A DNA stretch of 64,000 bases from Sphingomonas taxi (GTDB taxonomy: Bacteria > Pseudomonadota > Alphaproteobacteria > Sphingomonadales > Sphingomonadaceae). The stretch spans positions 1 to 64,000 of the forward strand of contig QFMX01000001.1 of the NCBI GenBank assembly GCA_003240625.1, given 5' to 3'. The translations under genes were made by a program, and so were the position numbers. Position 1 is the stretch's first letter. Each line of letters begins with the position of its first letter. Below the pieces are notes generated by a model. That model searched no databases, had not been told where the DNA came from, and saw only the letters and a list, made by a program, of their open reading frames with translations. Below, one piece after another: positions 60,366-64,000 of the stretch.

Positions 60366-60410
60366 TTCTTACCCCCCTCCCTGGAAGGGAGGGGTTGGGG
60401 GTGGGTCGGC
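60366..60410. repeat. Short GC-rich hairpin repeat, family 2, copy 3
   Basis: CCCCTCCCTGGAAGGGAGGGG core with TTGGGGGTGGG tail, same direction as copy 1 and facing copy 2 across 30 bases. Confidence 0.85.
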
Positions 60411-60454
60411 CTCCGTATCACGCACCGCCGCCCCGGAAGCTAAAATCCCACCCC

Positions 60455-60946
60455 TCAAGGCAAAGTCTCACCAGCCTCCACACCCCAAAGTCCGCTAATC
60501 TGCACGAACCCCGCCCTTCCCTTCACGTCCATCCGGCACCAGCCATTCCCGCACTGGCTCAACCGACCGACCACGCCCGGCGCCGCGCGCCACAACAGCC
60601 GACTCCCTGAAACCGGCTTCTCCCGCAGCTCCACAGGCCCCGCCCCGCGAACGATCGCGGTCCGCGTGCCGCTCAGCAGATTCGCCTGCATCCAGCCCTC
60701 GGTCCCGTCGGGATCCGCCACCTTGCGCCATTCCTTGAAGATCGCGACGACCTTGATCGGCAAATCCTGCCGCTGATACAGCCAGCTCGCGGGATACGTC
60801 CGCGCAGGCCCGGTCCGCATGCGCGCGCGCGTCGCCGAAATCGACGCGTAATAGGGTACGCTCCGCTTCGCATCGGCGGCGGTCGCCGGGTCCGGCACCA
60901 GCGCCACGATGACGAAAGCGGAAAGCGCGGCGGCGAGAATGCGCAT
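60455..60946 (-). CDS. Exported SH3-domain protein
   Basis: A 163-residue protein. ATG 60946 has AGGA about eight bases upstream. A signal peptide (MRILAAALSAFVIVALVPDP) is followed by two bacterial SH3-like segments (about 30-95 and 98-155): SISATRARMRTGPARTYPA and KVVAIFKEWRKV in the first, GVVGRLSQCGNGWCRMDVK and GFVQISGLWG in the second. Such domains bind peptidoglycan or act in the envelope. Confidence 0.85.
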   Translation of the reverse strand: MRILAAALSAFVIVALVPDPATAADAKRSVPYYASISATRARMRTGPARTYPASWLYQRQDLPIKVVAIFKEWRKVADPDGTEGWMQANLLSGTRTAIVRGAGPVELREKPVSGSRLLWRAAPGVVGRLSQCGNGWCRMDVKGRAGFVQISGLWGVEAGETLP

Positions 60947-61078
60947 GGTCATGTCCTAACTGGCGAGACGACGTCCTATCGCGACGAACCGCATTCCTCA
61001 ACCGAAGTTGAAGGCTCGACGGCGACGGGACGGCGACGAGACGTTGACGGGCACGAGCGCCTTCGCCAAGCCATCCGC

Positions 61079-62077
61079 ATGATCGACACACGCCGCTGTC
61101 CGAACCCGAAGGTCGTCGTCACCCGCGAGCTGGCGGATACGCTCATGGACCGGATGGAGGCGCTGTTCGATACGCAGAATAATCGCCCCGACGCCAAGCT
61201 GACGCGCGAGCAACTCGCCGCCGCGATGGCCGATTGCGACGTGCTGGTCCCGACCGTGACCGACGACATCGACGCTGCCCTGATCGCCGGTGCTGGCGAC
61301 CGCTTGAAGCTGATAGCGAACTACGGCGCGGGCGTGAACCATATCGACCTGAAGGCGGCGCGGGCTCGCGGGATCATCGTCACCAACACGCCGGGAGTCC
61401 TCACCGAGGACACCGCCGACATGACGATGGCGCTGATCCTGTCGGTCCCCCGCCGCCTCGCCGAGGGCGAAAAGCTGGTGCGGTCGGGCCAGTGGAACGG
61501 CTGGAGCCCGGGCGGGATGCTCGGCCACCGGATCGGCGGCAAGGCGCTCGGCATCGTCGGCATGGGGCGGATCGGCCAGGCGGTCGCGCTCAGGGCGCGC
61601 GCGTTCGGGCTGACGATCCATTATCACAATCGCACCCGCCTGCCCGCAGTCCGCGAGGCGCAACTGGCGGCAACGTTCCACGAATCGCTCGATGAAATGC
61701 TTGCGGCGGTCGACATCGTCACGATCCACACACCGCTCAATGCCGACAGCCGCGACTTGCTCGACGCGCGGCGGATCGCGCTGATGCGCCCGCATGTCTA
61801 CCTGATCAATGCGGCGCGCGGCGGGATCGTCGACGAGGTGGCGCTGGTCGAGGCGCTGGAGAACGGGCGGCTTGCTGGCGCTGGGCTCGACGTCTGGGCG
61901 CATGAGCCGGTGATCGATCCGCGCCTGCTCGCGCTGCCCAACGTGGTGATGCTGCCGCATATGGGGTCCGCCACGCTCGAAGGCCGGATGGCATCGGGCG
62001 AGCGCGTGATCCAGAATATCCGGATGTGGGCGGACGGGCATCGACCGCCGGATCAGGTTCTCGACGGCTGGGCCTGA
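61079..62077 (+). CDS. D-2-hydroxyacid dehydrogenase (glyoxylate/hydroxypyruvate reductase-like)
   Basis: A 332-residue NAD(P)-dependent enzyme. Rossmann motif LGIVGMGRIGQAVALRARAF; catalytic Arg in NAARGGIVDE, Glu in DVWAHEP and His in LPHMGSAT. Best fit is D-glycerate dehydrogenase or glyoxylate reductase, judged from overall pattern. ATG 61079 lies 132 bases from the divergent SH3 gene; no clear ribosome binding site. Confidence 0.92.
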   Translation: MIDTRRCPNPKVVVTRELADTLMDRMEALFDTQNNRPDAKLTREQLAAAMADCDVLVPTVTDDIDAALIAGAGDRLKLIANYGAGVNHIDLKAARARGIIVTNTPGVLTEDTADMTMALILSVPRRLAEGEKLVRSGQWNGWSPGGMLGHRIGGKALGIVGMGRIGQAVALRARAFGLTIHYHNRTRLPAVREAQLAATFHESLDEMLAAVDIVTIHTPLNADSRDLLDARRIALMRPHVYLINAARGGIVDEVALVEALENGRLAGAGLDVWAHEPVIDPRLLALPNVVMLPHMGSATLEGRMASGERVIQNIRMWADGHRPPDQVLDGWA

Positions 62078-62165
62078 CGGTGGAGAATAAATCTGCATCA
62101 ACTTGGCGGAACCGATACCGCGATGCAGCATTTGTCAGATACCCCCGGAGAACAGGAGTATCCCC

Positions 62166-62357
62166 ATGAAGAAGTTTGCTATTTCCGCCCTGCTCGTCGC
62201 ATCCGCCGTGTCGATGAGCGCCTGCTCGACGCTCAAGGGCGCAGGCATCGGTGCCGCAGGTGGCGCAGGCGTCGCGGCAGCCACTGGTGGTAGCATCGAG
62301 AAGGGTGCGGCGGTTGGCGGCGCCGGTGGCGCGGTGGTCGGCACGGTCGCTGACTGA
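62166..62357 (+). CDS. Small glycine-zipper lipoprotein
   Basis: A 63-residue protein from ATG 62166 (GGAG upstream). Signal ends in lipobox SMSAC; the mature part is almost entirely Gly/Ala glycine-zipper (AGIGAAGGAGVAAATGG). Similar osmotically or envelope-stress-linked small lipoproteins are common. An in-frame ATG at 62103 is rejected because it hides the signal. Confidence 0.8.
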   Translation: MKKFAISALLVASAVSMSACSTLKGAGIGAAGGAGVAAATGGSIEKGAAVGGAGGAVVGTVAD

Positions 62358-62436
62358 TCGAGCACTTGGTGGGACATGCGGGAATATCGCCCCTGTCCCA
62401 CCAAATTACGGCGTCCGACAGTTTGGTGAGCCATTA

Positions 62437-62556
62437 ATCCTCCCCCGCCAGGGGGGGGGCACCGAAGGCGACGGAGGGGGAGGACGCGGAACAGAGGTTT
62501 CCCTCTCCTCCCCCTCCGTCTGGCAAGAGCCAGCCACCTCCCCTAGCGGGGAGGAT
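62437..62556. repeat. Dispersed ~123 bp palindromic element, copy D
   Basis: Left arm ATCCTCCCCCGCCAGGGGGG, right arm ends GCGGGGAGGAT; left piece CACCGAAGGCGACGG and right piece CTGGCAAGAGCCAGCCACC show it is inverted relative to copies A and B. It sits between convergent genes. Confidence 0.88.
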
Positions 62557-62583
62557 TAAACCAAACGCCTCAGACCGCTTGCC

Positions 62584-62919
62584 TTAGACCGCGCGCATCC
62601 AGTGCGTGCGGGCGACTGTTCCGGTCAGCACTTTCGACCCAAATGCCTTGATGATCTTGGCGGCGTCGGCACTGTTCATCAGCACGACCCGCGTGCCCCC
62701 CGACGGCAGCGTCTCGATCGCGCTGATGATCGCACCGTGCTTCTTGCACATCGCAACGACCTGAGGCTGCTCGACGCTGACGTTGACCGCGCGCGAGATC
62801 GGCACGACGGTTTCGGTGACTGCCTTTGCAACGACCTGCTTGTCGGCCGGCTTGTCTGCGCCCGTCGTCACGATGCGAGCGCCCCGGTTGCGATGTAAGG
62901 ATAGATCGTCATGCGGCAT
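62584..62919 (-). CDS. Hypothetical protein, 111 residues
   Basis: Basic cytoplasmic protein; middle QPQVVAMCKKHGAIISAIETL and GGTRVVLMNSADAAKIIKAF give an alpha/beta pattern. ATG 62919 lacks a proper ribosome binding site, so the start is uncertain. Not assigned to a family. Confidence 0.55.
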   Translation of the reverse strand: MPHDDLSLHRNRGARIVTTGADKPADKQVVAKAVTETVVPISRAVNVSVEQPQVVAMCKKHGAIISAIETLPSGGTRVVLMNSADAAKIIKAFGSKVLTGTVARTHWMRAV

Positions 62920-63028
62920 TCCCGGCTCGGAGCGGGAGCGCAAAGCATCTCTCAGTCGCAGCCTGCCCGTACGAAGCGCCGCGATGGATCCGTTATGCGC
63001 GCAATGCCCGGAAACGGCAATGGCCGCG

Positions 63029-63655
63029 CTACGCCCGCACTCGCAACAGGGCAAGTCCGAAGCCGATGAAGATCCCGCCCGTCACCCGGTCGAATGCCCG
63101 CCGCAGTGCCGGTCGCGTCAGGTATCTGGCGAGCGTCCGGCCGCCTGCCGCATAGATGCCGTACCAGATGCTCTCGACCACCGCGAAGGTCGCCACCAGG
63201 ATCGCGAACTGCGGCGCCTGTGGCGATGCGCGATCGACGAATTGCGGGAGAAAGGCCGCGGCGAACAGCAACAGCTTGGGGTTGCTGATGCCGATGACGA
63301 ACCCGCCGCGGAACAGCCGGCGGGCGGAGACCGTCACCGGCAGCGCGTCCGCGCCGACGTCGATCGGAGACCCTGCCCCGCGCCATGCCTTGATGCCGAG
63401 GAACACGAGATACGCGACCCCGGCATAGCGCAGCGCGTCGAACACGCGGGGCCATGCGGCCAGCAACACGGATACGCCCGCCGCCGATGCCGCAAGCACG
63501 AGTATCAGCGCGGTCAGACACCCCGCCATCGCCGCGATGCTGCGGCGCGCGCCGAACGCCACGCTGCGCGTCATGACGTGCAGCATATTGGGCCCCGGCG
63601 TCCCGCACAGCAGGACTATCGCGATGACGAACAGCCACCATGCGTGGAGTGTCAT
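63029..63655 (-). CDS. LysE family translocator
   Basis: A 208-residue RhtB/LysE exporter with about six membrane helices. IVLLCGTPGPNMLHVM carries the family GPxxL-type motif, and GFVIGISNPKLLLFAAAFLPQF the central NPK segment. Exports amino acids or related metabolites; substrate unknown. Confidence 0.92.
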   Translation of the reverse strand: MTLHAWWLFVIAIVLLCGTPGPNMLHVMTRSVAFGARRSIAAMAGCLTALILVLAASAAGVSVLLAAWPRVFDALRYAGVAYLVFLGIKAWRGAGSPIDVGADALPVTVSARRLFRGGFVIGISNPKLLLFAAAFLPQFVDRASPQAPQFAILVATFAVVESIWYGIYAAGGRTLARYLTRPALRRAFDRVTGGIFIGFGLALLRVRA

Positions 63656-63779
63656 GTCTGCCCCTGCCTCTCAAAGAACCGTGACGTAGCGACTATCAGC
63701 ACGCCGGACGTGTTCGGTGTTTATCGTCTCGAAGCAAGAGAGCGGCCGCGTTCGAACGACGGTCCGCTCTTCCTTGTTC

Positions 63780-63827
63780 TCCCGCGAAGGCGGGAGCCCA
63801 GTCTGGATCCCCGCCTTCGCGGGGAAA
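63780..63827. repeat. Inverted repeat with hairpin arms, family 4
   Basis: Left arm CCCGCGAAGGCGGG, spacer AGCCCAGTCTGGAT, right arm CCCCGCCTTCGCGGGG. Each arm is itself a small GAAG or CTTC hairpin. It looks like a palindrome family widespread in alphaproteobacteria. Confidence 0.8.
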
Positions 63828-63938
63828 CACGCTACCCTTGCTCCCGGCCGATAAGTGCCACTCTGTTCAGCGCCCGAGACCTTGCAAAGCCGATACTATC
63901 GAAAGGTCGTCATCATCGATGTAAGACGCCCCCTCGCT

Positions 63939-64000
63939 TCAATCCCCCGTCAGGATCCGATCGACCAGCTGCCCGACACTCGGCACGAAGCCGTTCGAAT
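63939..64000 (-). CDS. 3' end of a gene cut by the right edge
   Basis: On the minus strand a frame enters from the edge and reads SNGFVPSVGQLVDRILTGD, then TGA at 63941-63939. Composition looks coding. Too short to name. Confidence 0.35.
   Translation of the reverse strand, partial: SNGFVPSVGQLVDRILTGD

Noticed and set aside
59871..60410. CRISPR-like repeats
   Set aside because: Only three copies, of mixed orientation, with unequal spacing that contains a gene; each copy is a hairpin.

Overview
The window is a GC-rich chromosomal segment whose gene content and order point to a sphingomonad-type alphaproteobacterium: a ZnuD-like TonB receptor, a caa3-type oxidase with fused subunits I+III, TamA/TamB, paired transglutaminase-like genes, a comF-grxC-nitrilase-DUF1178 row, a likely CtrA box (TTAA-N7-TTAA), and short palindromic repeats of the kind seen in sphingomonad genomes. 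It carries about 50 protein genes, one tRNA-Ser and several dispersed repeats. There is no phage, integrase, insertion sequence, CRISPR array or rRNA. This is core chromosome, not an island.

Layout. 0-6.7 kb: an RNase H-like gene, a YihY membrane protein, the ybbP-ybbA ABC exporter genes divergent from a TesA-like lipoprotein esterase, and a Crp/Fnr regulator. 6.7-10 kb: two transglutaminase-like proteins and an N-formylglutamate amidohydrolase, bracketed by two copies of a ~123 bp palindromic repeat. 10-15.5 kb: a large hybrid histidine kinase and a ZnuD-like receptor. 15.7-21.3 kb: a tightly coupled cytochrome oxidase operon (CuA/haem-c subunit II, fused I+III, small membrane protein, CtaG, tri-haem cytochrome c). 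21.3-29.5 kb: a glgX-treZ-malQ-treY operon on the minus strand that converts alpha-glucan to trehalose. 29.6-36.7 kb: an old yellow enzyme, SDR - GH15 - SDR, and a large HPII-type catalase. 36.7-40.1 kb: glycosyltransferase, NodS-like methyltransferase, PIG-L deacetylase and acyl-CoA dehydrogenase, with a 174 bp tail-to-tail overlap. 40.2-44.1 kb: small proteins, tRNA-Ser(UGA), and the DUF1178/nitrilase/grxC/comF row. 44.1-48.7 kb: a signalling operon (EAL phosphodiesterase, TPR histidine kinase, lone receiver) divergent from a short transcript that appears to encode a 17-residue peptide. 49-58.6 kb: a Baeyer-Villiger monooxygenase, TamB/TamA, and a prepilin peptidase group. 58.7-64 kb: thiolase, a DUF559 nuclease gene set among hairpin repeats, an SH3 protein, a D-2-hydroxyacid dehydrogenase, a small lipoprotein, a LysE exporter, and an incomplete gene at the right edge.

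How they fit together: much of the middle of the window (trehalose synthesis, catalase, SDRs, OYE, GH15) looks like a stationary-phase or general-stress gene set. The four-gene sugar-modifying locus beside katE is the best candidate for an uncharacterised pathway: glycosyl transfer, N-deacetylation, methylation and acyl dehydrogenation recall the chemistry of Nod factors or low-molecular-weight glycosides. The second candidate is the short peptide-encoding transcript at 48.54-48.70 kb, which has a full promoter, a CtrA box, a 5' hairpin, a strong ribosome binding site and a terminator-like stem.
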